Below are positions 9,301 to 20,290 of a stretch of 64,000 nucleotides of DNA, piece by piece. The notes beneath the pieces are model-generated. The model was not told where the DNA came from. It was given only the letters and a program-made list of their open reading frames with translations, and did not search any database. Within the stretch, counting starts at the first letter, position 1; each line of letters starts with the position of its first letter. A program made the position numbers and the translations under genes. Origin of the DNA: Bedellia somnulentella (lineage: Eukaryota > Arthropoda > Insecta > Lepidoptera > Bedelliidae); assembly GCA_963576735.1 (NCBI GenBank), contig OY755177.1, positions 1,240,001 to 1,304,000 on the forward strand, written 5' to 3'.

Positions 9301-10328
9301 AAAGAAGAATTAAGTTCCAATAAGTATACCAAATGTGAGTTGACAGTCTCCTCCCGAAATTTATTTAGTGCTTTTAAATCGTCCTCTTGGCAACACACGA
9401 CGAGCAATTAATATTAAAACATCTTTTATTGCGCCATATTAAAACTTGTTAACTCAACAGTTGAAATTACTGGACTTACGAGTTTTTGCAAGATTTTTGA
9501 TAAGGTTTGTTTAAAGTAGCCGTGTGGTATACGCTTAAAAAATAATATCATATTATCATACTCGTGTGTTCACATGAGGCGTTTAACCTTCACGAGAGAG
9601 TCTGACTCTATGCCAATTATTGGGAATATAGCTGGTATTTGAGCGTATTTTTTATCACTACGTAATTATTATATTTAGTATATCAACATTTATTTAATTA
9701 TTATAAGTATTTTTTTTACATCTTAAATTATAATATGTTCGATTGTCTAATGAGCTGAAACTCTTGTATTCTATGCACTAAGTATAGAAAATGATAATAT
9801 CCACTTCTACGACTTTTAGAAAAGTATTATTAGATAAAAAATATATCTGCAGGCTCATATTATAGTTACCTTCACTTACATCCGTCCAGCAGCGTTGTCG
9901 GCTGTGTTAAGGCTGCTTGCAGCGCTGCAGCGGCTAACGACAGTTGAGCGATTTACGAGCACTTACTGATTTATACGCAGACTTGTCTCCGATATATTTA
10001 ATTATTCAGCGCTCGATAGCCGATTCGAGATTCCGCTGAAAAATTCCCAGATTACATTGCGCTGTAACAGCCAAGATAGGTCATGCGTGATGGGAGGAAA
10101 TACAGGGTAAAGAATATAGAATGTAAAATTTGTTTCATTCAAATCATTCATGCAAAGTGGAAAAAATTATTGTTATTTTCCGACGTAAATGCATACTAAA
10201 ATTTAATAAAAAAATATGTTTTTCAACGTTAATAGTATGTTTTCTTTAGGAAACTTTCATAAGTTATTGTTACGTGAGCTTTTTTGTACATTCCAAAAGT
10301 ATGAATAATAACCATATTAGTGAGACAA
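9301..10328. other. Unique stretch with a GC patch
   Basis: Mostly AT-rich. A higher-GC patch at about 9,885-10,080 contains GCTGCTTGCAGCGCTGCAGC and several AGCG repeats. It has no long open frame, and no function is assigned. Confidence 0.35.
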
Positions 10329-10471
10329 AGCTCACAGCTATAAATCAAAAAGTAGGCAAGCCTGAGATTCAGTATTGGAAACTATTCAGCCACTGCTCTT
10401 GGAAATCTAGTGGGGAAAATATTGTAAAATAAATAGTGTTGGTGTTCAGTTTTAAGCCACACCGTACAGCA
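10329..10471 (-). mobile_element. SINE-A fragment, degraded
   Basis: CTCACAGCTATAAATC, CTATTCAGCCACTGCTCTTGG and TTTTAAGCCACACCGTACAGC outline an old antisense copy with a large internal loss. Confidence 0.55.
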
Positions 10472-10535
10472 AAAACAAAATACTATGTGATGTCCAGAAG
10501 ACCGACTAACAGTCGTAGTAAGGTATTCAGCATAC

Positions 10536-10807
10536 ATTCAATACATACATACATACATATACTCACGGCTATAAATCCCTAGAAGGGATAGCCAGAGCTA
10601 AGAAATTAGAAATTCCTCAGCCACTTTTGGAAAATTGAGTGGGGAAGAGATGGTAAAGTAAAGGTTGTTGGTGATGGGTGTCCAACCGCATCGCCCAAAA
10701 ATCCCTTCATAGCCCCAATACCGTTAATCGCCTCTTACGCACACCCACCGAAAGAAATGTGGTAGTGCTATTCTTAGCCGACACTACACAGCATATATTC
10801 AATACAT
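10536..10807 (-). mobile_element. SINE-A (A1), full length with TSD
   Basis: A complete antisense A1 copy between ATTCAATACAT at 10,536-10,546 and 10,797-10,807. It retains a four-unit CATA tail. Confidence 0.9.
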
Positions 10808-12053
10808 TACTTCCAAAACATACTTATTTGAAGCGGTCGAACGTGAACGTGAAAAGCCATCACAACGTGGACCATGAAGAAAAGTTAAGAATATTCGAGT
10901 AGTTGGCAAATATGAATGATTACAAAATAAAGTATAACTCAGAAGTTTTTCCCACTGATTTACACGCAGTTCTCGTTTCCGTCAACTTTATTCATTATTT
11001 CTACCTCATTAGTCAGTTTTCTTGCATTTGTTCGGTTGAGGGATTTCAAGAAGTGTTGTTTTGCTTGTATGGTCTTCACGGACACAAAAAAAGGTTTTTT
11101 GTAGAAGTAAATAGGAAGTTTATTTTTCTATTGTCTACTTAAGTGCTCCTACGTCTGGTTTTGATGATAGCTGAACACACCAAAAGTAGGGCCCTTTAAA
11201 TTTGGAATACGAGAATAATGTAGTGAAATCTTATTGACTTAAAGAGAAACTGGAGTTCTACTTTTTGATCAGCCATGCTTTGATAAAAGCCCCACGTTGT
11301 TCTATGACTGCTTATGTCATTATAATGCTCAAAACAATTTTATAAACTACATCCTCTCACTAACATTCAACCTCAGACTCGAAAACCCATTCATAATGTC
11401 CCTGAAAACCTTACATCAAACCAGTAACAGATACAAAACGTTAAAAAGGTAACAACTCAATTCCCGCGCAAATAATCTTACGTCAGCAAACAAGCATGCG
11501 ACAGAGACATGTAAGTATTGTTTGTGCACCGGCGGGCGAGAGAGGGGGGTGCGGGGCGCGGCGGGGGCGGGGGGATGTAATTGAAATTTTAATGGAGACA
11601 GGTGGTGAGAGCTACGCGACTACACTGGTGGGTAAGAGAGGCTGTACGTTGTAACGTAAACCTTGTGTTTGGGAGATGGATACAATTTGGTTTTTTTTAT
11701 TTTTTTATTAAATTAATACGTACACAAACAGCATTATAACAAACATTTCCTTTTTTACAAAAATTTAGATTCGGCTCAGTTACCATGCCAAAAATAGTGC
11801 ACACAACATTGTTGGTTATTATCGTTAGTAATTTTCTTCTTCTTTAATATCAAAGCTACTCAAAACAATAACAAATGATATAAATATAAGTAAAACTCCA
11901 AATAATGACACCAAATTAATAATTATTATAAAATTAAATAAAGTACAAGTAAAATAAATTAAAATTAAAATAACAATAATATGATTCAATAAAATTAGCA
12001 ATAAAATAAAAATAAGGAAAATTGAACAAAACATTAAAGGAAAGGAAGGAAAG
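10808..12053. other. Unique stretch, G-rich island at 11.5 kb
   Basis: No repeat recognised. 11,440-11,660 is a distinct block with a G-rich run of about 45 bp at 11,530-11,575 (GGGGGGTGCGGGGCGCGG and similar), a possible G-quadruplex. 11,700-12,050 is almost pure A/T. Frames here are low-complexity. Confidence 0.4.
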
Positions 12054-12308
12054 TTTTACTTACATACATACATATACTCACGGCTATAAATCTCTAGAAG
12101 GGGTAGCCAGAGCTATGGAATTAAAAATTCCTCAGCCACTTTCGGAATATTGAGTGGGGAAAAGATGGAAAAGTAAAGGTTGTTGGTGATGCGTCTCCAA
12201 CCGCATCGCCCAAAAATCCCTTAAAAAGCCCCAATACCGTTAGTCGCCTTTTACGTACACCCACCGGAAGAAATGGGGTAGTGCTATTCTAAGCTGACAC
12301 TACACAGC
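12054..12308 (-). mobile_element. SINE-A (A1), near full length
   Basis: A complete antisense A1 copy from the CATA tail to the head complement ACTACACAGC. I could not identify a clear duplication. Confidence 0.85.
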
Positions 12309-12528
12309 ATCTACGATTATTAACGTCTATACATGACACAGGAGGTCCAGTTTTCAAGCGAACATATATATGATTATAGATGAATCCATTTACATAAAGG
12401 GACCTAAAAAACTACGTAGAGTGTCCTTCAAAATTATTTTCGTTTGTAACATAACAGAAAGAGAGACAAAAGTATGTTTTTTATAAATCAGAAAATGTGT
12501 AAGTTAGCTTATTACTTTTACTTACTTA

Positions 12529-12917
12529 GTTTATTTTATAGCAACCGTAATAGCCCAGTGGATAGAACACTCGGTTATCGTGCAAACGACTAGTGTTCAA
12601 ATCCTGGGTCGGGCCTACACTAATTTGTCTTTTCGAAAGACTTATGTGTGGTTAATTTATCATGATTGTTAACGGTGAGGGAAAACATCGTGAGGAAACC
12701 CACATGGCTGAGTTGTACTTAGTCATGTGACAGTGTATTCATACAAAACGGCGATAGGCCTGCCCCCTATCACGTGAGTACACTGTCCATGCAAAACGTG
12801 GGTACTCTGAACACCAGGTGACAAAGTCACGTGATGTTCAGAAGTATTAGTACCTCTACCAACCCCTTCGGGGATATTCGGCGTGAAAGTTTATGTTTAT
12901 GTTATGTTTATTTTATA
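12529..12917 (+). mobile_element. SINE-B, full length with TSD
   Basis: This is the reference copy of SINE-B. The tRNA-like head carries an A box (TAGCCCAGTGG at about 12,551) and a B box (TGTTCAAATCC at 12,594-12,604). The body includes AAAACATCGTGAGGAAACCC, a phrase I recall from many lepidopteran SINEs. The 3' end is CCCCTTCGGGG, GGCGTGAA and a TTATGT tail. Flanks are GTTTATTTTATA (12,529-12,540; 12,906-12,917). Confidence 0.9.
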
Positions 12918-13225
12918 AAACCGTGAAATAAAGCAAGGCGAGAATGATTAAGAGAAAACCAGTGAAAATTCACATATATTTTGATCTAGTTTCATTATTG
13001 AAAGTGAGAAAGGTTCCTTACATGTAAGTTTACAATATAAATAACAAACCATCAAGTTCTTGTTAGTGTTTACTCTGTTCGACTGAAAGTGTACCTCAGC
13101 CCACCCCTCACAATAATAACTACAGCTTTATAATACAAAAGACATGGTGAAGGTAAAACCACGGTTAACTAAAGCTAGAAAACTATTTTTGCATTGTGTT
13201 AATTATCTACAGAGAACAAAGTAAG

Positions 13226-13430
13226 GGTCAAAAGGGTACGGGTGTCTTTAAGGGTATGGGACTTTTTTAAGTAGTTTGTGGGCGATGTGGTTGGAGACCC
13301 ATCACCAATGATACTTTATTTCTACCATCTTGCCCCCTTTCAACTTCCAAATGTGGCTGAGGAGTTTTAAGCTTTGAAGCTCTGGCTACCCGTTTTTGGG
13401 ATATATAGCCGTGAGTATGTGTATGTATGT
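13226..13430 (+). mobile_element. SINE-A (A4), head truncated
   Basis: Runs from GGGTACGGGTGTC to GTATGTGTATGTATGT. AATGATACTTTATTTCTACC and AAGCTTTGAAGCTCTGG place it in A4. Confidence 0.85.
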
Positions 13431-13481
13431 TATATAAACATTTTTATTTTAGATTAATGATATGTTTCTTTTACCTACTCC

Positions 13482-13748
13482 CTATTTTATCCACATACAT
13501 ACATACATATGTTCACGGCTATATTTCCCTAGAAGGGGTAGCCAGAGCTAAGGAATTATAAATTCCTCAGCCACTTTTGGAAGTTGAGTGGGGAAAAGAT
13601 AGTAAAATAAAGGTTTTCGGTGTTGGATCTCAAACAGCATCGCCCGAAGATCCAATAAAAAGCCCCAATACCCTTAGTCGCCTCTTACGACACCCGTGGG
13701 TAGAAAGGGGTAGCGACATTCTAAGCCGGCACTACACGGCTATTTTAC
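13482..13748 (-). mobile_element. SINE-A (A2), full length
   Basis: A complete antisense A2 copy. The likely duplication is CTATTTTA (13,482-13,489 and 13,740-13,747), extending to CTATTTTATCC versus CTATTTTACCC with one mismatch. Confidence 0.85.
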
Positions 13749-14183
13749 CCATAAGGTTTATATTGTTTCATTAAATTTATAATACTATATTTTACAGAAA
13801 ACTAAAAGCAACATCCAACACAGTACACCGTGTACAGTAGTACACAAAACCCTTCGCTGCAGAGGTGTTATTATAGTGTCTCCGCGACACCCGGGCGCCA
13901 CCGTCGCCGGTAACCGGCAACCGGGTAATTACACGTCCGGAATACAGAGCGCACGTCAAGATACAAATACAAATACAGTTGTGTTGGGAAAACGTTGGTT
14001 TACATTTCGTAGGTATTAAATGTATAGTTCTTGTTGGACGTGGTTGAAAATTGGAAGTATGTCAAAGAATACAAATGACTAATAAGTATTGTAGGTGGAA
14101 AATGTGTTTAAATTTCAAAATTATAAAAGTATCTCTTCTCAGTTTTAATGACAGATAGATTGTTAAATCATACATTTAACTAA
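13749..14183. other. Unique stretch with GC-rich core
   Basis: 13,850-13,960 is GC-rich (CGCGACACCCGGGCGCC, CGCCGGTAACCGG), unlike its flanks. No exon structure seen. Confidence 0.35.
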
Positions 14184-14573
14184 CTAATATTATTAACATA
14201 AAATAAACATAAACGTTCACGCCGAATATCCCCGAAGGGGTTGGCAGAGGTACTAATACTTCTGAACATCACGTGACTTTGTCGCCTGGTGTTCAGAGTA
14301 CCAACGTTTTGCATGGACAGTGTACTCACGTGATAGGGGGCAGGCCTATCGCCGTTTTGTACGAATACACTGTCACATGACTAAGTACAACTCAGCCATG
14401 TGGGTTTCCTCACGATGTTTTCCCTCACCGTTAACAACCATGATAAATTAACCACACGTATAACTTTGGAAAAGACAAATTGGTGTAGGCCCGTCCCAGG
14501 ATTTGAACACTAGTCGCTTGCACGATAACCGAGTGTTCTACCCACTGGGCTATCACGGTTGCTAATATTATTA
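14184..14573 (-). mobile_element. SINE-B, full length with TSD
   Basis: An antisense complete copy (14,196-14,561) with the tRNA-like head at its right end. The duplication CTAATATTATTA is at 14,184-14,195 and 14,562-14,573. Confidence 0.9.
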
Positions 14574-14977
14574 GTTGTTGAGTATCTTGTCATTATCAAA
14601 AACTACAATACACGCATATGCAGTCAATAATAAATATTTCATCATTGATTAGTTGATTATTACACATTAATAGTCATTATAAACTTACTACTTTTTGACG
14701 CTATCCATTCATTGTATCAAATGATAACTAGCAAATGGTAACATAAAAACGTCATTAAAATCGTTTTAAACTTTTTAACTAACATTCCTGTTTCCGTCAA
14801 GATATTTTATAAAACAAGTATCTGGAAACACAGTATTGATATTTTTTAAAGCATGAGGGTTGCTACAGTCTAGAATTTTAAAAGTTAAGACAAGAATACA
14901 AACCTTTTGAAAACGATTGGATATAAAATCTGAGACACACGATTTTTAATTTGTATCACCTCTTAAAATGACAAACT
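14574..14977. other. AT-rich, no feature seen
   Basis: No gene or repeat recognised. Confidence 0.4.
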
Positions 14978-15140
14978 TTTAAAGGATACGTGAGTACACT
15001 GTCCATGCAAAACGTGGGTACTCTGAACACCAGGTGACACAGTTACGTTATGGTCAGAAGTATAAGTATCTCTGCCAAATCTCTTCGGGGATATTAGGCG
15101 TGAACGTTTATGTTATGTTATTATGTTATATTTAAAGGAT
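14978..15140 (+). mobile_element. SINE-B, 5'-truncated with TSD
   Basis: Only the last 143 bp of SINE-B are present, with the tail TTATGTTATGTTATTATG. TTTAAAGGAT is found on both sides (14,978-14,987; 15,131-15,140), so the truncation happened at insertion. Confidence 0.9.
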
Positions 15141-15769
15141 CGGCTGCTTATTGTTCTTGCATATTTAGATTTTTTCCATTCATAAAAGCAATTTTTTTTC
15201 TCATACTCAAGTAAACAATATTATCTACTTTTTTTAAAACCAAAACAGTCAACATTATCCCGAACTCCGCTTTATTTTAATACATAAAACAAAACTAGGG
15301 TCTCGTAGACCCTTTGCGATAAAAACAAAAAGTCAACAGCTAACCCTGCGGAATACAAGAGTGGCACCTTTGCGTCGCCATAAATTTTTTGTATAGTTGA
15401 CCCGACGCGGGGCGACACGGAAGAGGAGGTGCTGTCTAAGACACGCACTGAGGGGTTAGTCTCTTTTCGGTGACCGCGACCTCTGTAGGGTTATTCTCAA
15501 CTGGTTTGGTTATTTGAAAGGAGTTCATTTTGTTTCAATGTGGTTTTTGTTTGAATGTCTGGTCTCATATTTTGAACTCTCCAGATCAATACCTAGTTAG
15601 TTAGTTTTATTTTTTGCTGACATGGTTTAAGTGAAGGACGAGTGGTTGAGGTCTTCTAAATAATGACAAGCTATTGTTTGCCTGATATTCAGGGTATCTG
15701 CTCTTTTGGACTGTGATGAATGTGCAGACTTAGAAGAAAATTAAAACAAAAACCTTTTTTAATTTATTT
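15141..15769. other. Unique stretch, GC patch
   Basis: 15,350-15,500 is richer in G and C (GACGCGGGGCGACACGG). No gene recognised. Confidence 0.35.
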
Positions 15770-15835
15770 CTGATTGGAAATGATTGCTGGGTAATGTAGC
15801 TGGAGACCCATCATCAGCTATCTTTTATATTACAA
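15770..15835 (+). mobile_element. SINE-A fragment interrupted by mini-Helitron
   Basis: GGGTAATGTAGCTGGAGACCCATCATCAGC is the middle of SINE-A. The sequence then runs into a Helitron end at 15,836. A3-like 3' sequence resumes at 16,052, so these may be one split copy. Confidence 0.55.
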
Positions 15836-16026
15836 CTAGCTCCACCGGCAAACGTTGTTTTGCCGTCTGTTGTGATACACACGTTCACTAAAAAAAAAGT
15901 TAGAGATTTTCAACCAATATCACTTAGGAGTATAATAGTTACAAACCTAACCTCATTTAAATCGGTTCAGCCGTTTTGCAGGAGTTTAGTGTCAAATGCT
16001 GTGACACTTGAACTTTATATAATAGA
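15836..16026 (-). mobile_element. Mini-Helitron
   Basis: On the minus strand it begins TCTATTATATAAAG and ends CCGGTGGAGCTAG. It is flanked by A on the 5' side and T on the 3' side, the exact A|T insertion rule of Helitrons. The length is 191 bp. Internal AAATCGGTTCAGCCGTTTTG is shared with 18,522-18,686. Confidence 0.7.
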
Positions 16027-16051
16027 TATATTTCAATCTTTTCAATCTATT

Positions 16052-16160
16052 ACAATCTTTTCCCCCATCAACTTCCAGAAGTGGCTGTGGAATTTGTCCT
16101 TCCAAAGCTCTGGCCACCCCGTTTAGGGAACTATAGCCGTGAGTATATGTATGTATGTAT
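16052..16160 (+). mobile_element. SINE-A (A3) 3' half
   Basis: From ACAATCTTTTCCCCCATCAAC to GCCGTGAGTATATG(TATG)n. CCTTCCAAAGCTCTGG marks A3. Confidence 0.75.
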
Positions 16161-16162
16161 AT

Positions 16163-16220
16163 ATTCCCTACTCAATTTTTCAAAAGTGGCTTTTGAATTT
16201 ATTATTCTGAGTCTCTAATG
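16163..16220 (+). mobile_element. SINE-A fragment
   Basis: CCCTACTCAATTTTTCAAAAGTGGC and a degraded continuation. It lies directly after another SINE-A tail. Confidence 0.45.
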
Positions 16221-16495
16221 ACCGTTTTTTTTAATCATAGTTGTAGTTGTTGATTGATGTTTATATTTTAAATTTAATTAAATAATTATATCAACAGGAA
16301 AACACTGAAGTCTAAATACACCGAACACGGGCAAGGCTGCGGTACTTTCCGCTTTATACCGGTTTGATCTAGTTTTTGAGCTGACGAGTCCTACGCTTTG
16401 CATACACTCGATATTTCAGTGGCCCTTTTTACTACTAGGTAGCTGCTTAAATATTCTTCATTTTCTGCACTCATTTTTATTCTTTTACGCATTTA

Positions 16496-16563
16496 GAAAG
16501 AAAGAAAGAAAGAAAAAAGCTTTATTCAGTGCACAGGGAAATACACAACAAATAAACATCAAT
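16496..16563 (-). mobile_element. LINE 3' end remnant
   Basis: An (AAAG)n run followed by GCTTTATTCAGTGCAC is the complement of a 3' end with AATAAAG and a CTTT tail. It may continue beyond the SINE-A inserted at 16,577. Confidence 0.4.
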
Positions 16564-16843
16564 AAACATTCAGTGCTAGCTGTGTAGCGCCGGCTTAGAA
16601 TAGCGCTACCCCACTTCTTCCGGCGGTTGTACACCTACGTAAGAGGCGACTAACGGTATGGGGGTTTTTAAGGAAATATTGGGCGATGCGGTTGGATACC
16701 CATCAACAACAACCTTTATTGTACCATATCTTCCCCACTGAACTTTCCAAAAGTGTCTGAGGAATTTCTAATTCCTTAGCTCTGGCTACCCCTTGTAGGG
16801 AATTATAACCGTGAGTATATGTATGTATGTAAACATTCAGTGC
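16564..16843 (+). mobile_element. SINE-A (A1), full length with TSD
   Basis: Starts GCTGTGTAGCGCCGG at 16,579 and ends in a TATG tail at 16,830. The 13-bp duplication AAACATTCAGTGC is at 16,564-16,576 and 16,831-16,843. Confidence 0.9.
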
Positions 16844-16951
16844 ATTAATTAAATGTACAGTATATACTTATGTGTCCTCAACTTTAGTAAGCACATATAT
16901 TTAGGTCTCAAGTCGTCTTCTTATTTCGGGTCTGTGTAAGGATAATGCAGT

Positions 16952-17191
16952 TTAGCGGCAGTTTAGAATGTCACAACCCTTTTCTACCCTCGGGTGTCGT
17001 AAGAGGAGACTAAGGGTGTGGGGTTTTTAAAGTGGTTTTTGGGCGATGCGGTTGGTAAAACATCACCTACGATACTTCATCTCTACCATCTTGTCCCTAA
17101 TCAACGTCTAAATGTGGCTAAGAAGTTTCCAGTTTTGAAGATCTGGCTACCCCTTTTGGGATTTATAGCCGTGAGTATATGTATGTATGTA
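16952..17191 (+). mobile_element. SINE-A (A4), near full length
   Basis: The head AGCGGCAGTTTAGAATGTCAC, body CTACGATACTTCATCTCTACC and a complete tail are all present. A 67-codon frame over it is repeat-derived. Confidence 0.85.
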
Positions 17192-18062
17192 GTTTTATGT
17201 GTAGTTACATTTTTAATATAATTTAAGTTGTATGCTGCATTTATTTTATTGTAAATTAAGGACAATGCTCAAAAAAACCCAGGCCCGGCGCATTTGAAAC
17301 TTAACTCGAATAATAGGTATGATTGAGGGATTAAATAACTCCGTGGGAATAATAATTGAAATCGATGGCTAGGTGTGCTAAGTTGGTATTTGAAATTTTA
17401 TAGGCGTCATTCTAATATTTAAATAGAACTGTCAATAGTTTTACCGTAATTAGCCACAGTTGCGCCAATTATGTGACTAGTATAGGGACCACGACGTTGA
17501 GAGGTAGCATCTACATACCTACTGAGTTGCACGGGTTTGATTTCCAGCTGCCCTTGCCTTAACCTGTGAAAAATCGAATACCGATTTCGCGCTCTTAGCC
17601 ATCAATTTCGATTATGTCTACCCCTTAATTATACCTATTTTTTGCCATACATTCTGATCATTGTCCTTTAAATTAAAATACAAATATTCCGAAAACACAA
17701 TGCTATAAAATACACAATATTAATGTAATTTAAAATCTGACAAACCATTAAACTCCAAAAACTCTACTATATTATTATAAAAGATAATTTTAAAGCACCG
17801 TTCACACAGGTGGGGCGTGCCGCAGGTAAGGCGGGGCGACAGGTAGGAGTACCTGCGAGCACCTGCGCCACGCCCCCGCACTTATATACCTGCGTTTGTG
17901 TCGCGTAGATATTTTACTCGCGGTTCGAGTAACAATATTTTAGATGTTAGTATGGCTATTACGTTTTATTATGTAATGGTAAAAGGAATTTAAAACGAAA
18001 AGTTTGCTATATTATAAAATAATTCAACTTTACCAATGTGTAATACATTTTAAGAAAAATTC
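17192..18062. other. Unique stretch
   Basis: AT-rich apart from the CAGGTR cluster listed separately. No gene recognised. Confidence 0.4.
17807..17892. promoter_or_regulatory. Cluster of six CAGGTR motifs in a palindrome
   Basis: CAGGTG or CAGGTA, or their complements, occur at 17,807, 17,823, 17,840, 17,850, 17,860 and 17,887. The copies at 17,840 and 17,850 form CAGGTAGGAGTACCTG. The whole is enclosed by GGGGCGTG (17,812) and CACGCCCC (17,869). CAGGTR is the binding core of Snail/ZEB-type and, as CAGGTAG, of Zelda-type factors in insects. It may be an enhancer or just a palindromic repeat. Confidence 0.35.
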
Positions 18063-18316
18063 ATACAAACATACATTTACTCACTGCTATAATTCCCTAG
18101 AAGGGGTAGCCAGAACTAAGGAATTATAAATTCCTCAGCCACTTTTGGAATTTGATTGGGGAAAAAATGGTAAAATAAAGGTTTTTGTTTGTTTTGGTGA
18201 TGGGTGAACCGCATCGCCCAAAAATCCAATAAAAATCCCGAATACCCTTAGTCGCCTCTAACGACACTCGTGGGTAGAAAAGGGTAGCGTCATTCTAAGC
18301 CACAACACTAAGGCAC
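18063..18316 (-). mobile_element. SINE-A (A2)
   Basis: A near-complete antisense A2 copy. The GGTTTTTGTTTG stretch has a short internal duplication (TTTTGTTTGTTTTGG) and the head end is degraded. Confidence 0.85.
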
Positions 18317-18420
18317 ACGGTTTAAGAAACACTCATTACATTTTACCTTTGACACATTTTATCTCACTCAAAGAAATTTGAATTAATAGACGTGTTTACT
18401 CTTAGAAGATAACTTTATTT

Positions 18421-18508
18421 CATCTTTCAAAAGTGGATGAGGAATTTCAAATTAGCAAACTCTGCTGTACTTTTTTGGGTGTTAGAGCCGTGAGCATATG
18501 TTTGTTTA
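18421..18508 (+). mobile_element. SINE-A 3' fragment
   Basis: TTTCAAAAGTGGATGAGG through AGAGCCGTGAGCATATG. The tail is short. Confidence 0.6.
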
Positions 18509-18521
18509 TATTATAAGAAAA

Positions 18522-18686
18522 CTAGCTGAACCAGCAAACGTGGTTTTTCCATGTTTGCCATTGCCAAAAATGTTAAAGACCTATTCTCAAACCTACCGAA
18601 CGTGTGTGCGAAATATAATTTAAATTGGCTCAGCCGTTTTGGAAGAGTTTGGTGACAAACCTGAGCCACATGAATTTCATATAAGA
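18522..18686 (-). mobile_element. Mini-Helitron, diverged
   Basis: The right-hand terminus on the minus strand ends TGGTTCAGCTAG followed by T. CTCAGCCGTTTTGG and the ATATAAGA end match the copy at 15,836-16,026. The 5' flanking base does not fit the A rule. Confidence 0.6.
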
Positions 18687-18897
18687 ATATGCAAGACATA
18701 GTTTCCAGCGGTTTTATTTCAAGTTGATTGCACTGAATGAAAAGAAGAAGAAGTTATAGCGCTGTTAGATTAATATTAAACCAAAATATTAAATTTAAAA
18801 CCTTAGCAGTTTTCTTACTACATTGTTATATTTATCAAAGTAAATCTTATCGAACGGCAACGGTTTTATTGAAGTCGTTTTTAATTTTTATTCAATA

Positions 18898-19167
18898 GTT
18901 TATTCTCATTGCCGTGTAGTGTCGGTTTAGAATAGCACTACCCCGTTTCTACCGATGGGTGTAGTACGTAAGAGGCGATTAACGGTATTGGGGCTTTTAA
19001 GGGATTTTTGGGCGGCGCGGTTGGAGACCCATCACCAACAACCTTTACTTTTACCATCTTTTCCCCACTCACATTTCCAAATGTGGCTGAGGAATTTCTA
19101 ATTCCTTAGCTCTGGCTACCCCTTCTAGGGATTTATAGCCGTGAGTATATGTTATGATGTTTATTCT
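18898..19167 (+). mobile_element. SINE-A (A1), full length with TSD
   Basis: Head GCCGTGTAGTGTCGG at 18,911; short tail ATATGTTATG. GTTTATTCT flanks it at 18,898-18,906 and 19,159-19,167. Confidence 0.9.
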
Positions 19168-20104
19168 AAAGCTTTCAAAAATCGTTACTTATTGTTCACA
19201 ACGTAAATATGTTTTGTCAAGTAGCCATTAGTATATTTGTAAAAAACACATTTGCAACTACTAATCACTAAAATAATGGAACAAAGAAAGTTAATTCTTG
19301 TTTTAATGGCCGTTGTTGCTGCTACAAATATAAAACTATACTGGCACTCATAAAAATAATCACAAATAACAGAAATCTCAACAACAAGGTAAAAGTCCAG
19401 GAGTTAATTAGCAAAGTGGAACACAACGACTTTAATAACGGAAATAACTCAATTAATAAACACCCCCGGGCTCCGCTGCCTCACCGCCCCCTTCGGCCCG
19501 TGTCTAATTACCTTAATGGCCCTTGAGGTAATTAGATAAAGATTTTTCGTTACTACAAAGTTTTTGCGACACACACACAAAACAACTTCACGCAGGACAT
19601 CCTGTAAGAGGTGCCAGGAATCTTAGTTGTTAAGAATATGTTCACGCATATTTGCGTAAAGTATAATAATAATAATATATAAATCAAATCAAACTAAATG
19701 AAAAAATGTACCGAATCACAAAAAAATTTAAACTCACACAAAACGAATATATTTTAGTACCCGAAGTCATAAAATTATTTTTACTTTAAAATATTATGAA
19801 AGAAAAGAAAGAAAAATAATTTATTTGGCAATAAAATAATAATATTACAATCGTTGGGTAAATTACAAAGGTTGCCGAATCGGTTCTGGCTCGGCATATG
19901 TGCCTCAGCTGCGTATCTCGCAGGACACATCAGCTGAAGCACGCTGGTTTTCAGCCAGCACCAGTATTTTATAATGTTATACAAAAATTTAAATGAAATC
20001 AACAGTATTGTTGTAACATATTTTCAAACAAACAATATTATCAATTATCATATATGCGTTTCTAAATCTTGCACAAATAAAATTGATTTTTTTATTTATG
20101 ATTG
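19168..20104. other. Unique stretch with TAATTA block
   Basis: 19,430-19,560 combines a GC-rich core (CCCCCGGGCTCCGC) with TAATTA sites on its right side (CTAATTACC, GTAATTAGA). This looks like an ordinary conserved regulatory block, but conservation cannot be judged here. Confidence 0.35.
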
Positions 20105-20290
20105 TTAGTGTTGGCTTAAAAAAACACTAGTCCATATCTTTTGGAACGTCTAAAGGTACGGGGTTGCTTGTGGGTAGTAACACTTATTGAAATTGGGGGA
20201 TTGGTTTACAAATAAGGGATCCAAACCAAATGAGGCTGAAGAATTTCAGACTTGGAAGCTCTAAATTCATCTTTTATGGATTCATAGCTC
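20105..20290 (+). mobile_element. SINE-A (A4-like), strongly degraded
   Basis: GTTAGTGTTGGCTTAAAAAAACAC, AATGAGGCTGAAGAATTTC and GGAAGCTCTAAATTC keep the family order. Old copy. Confidence 0.5.
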
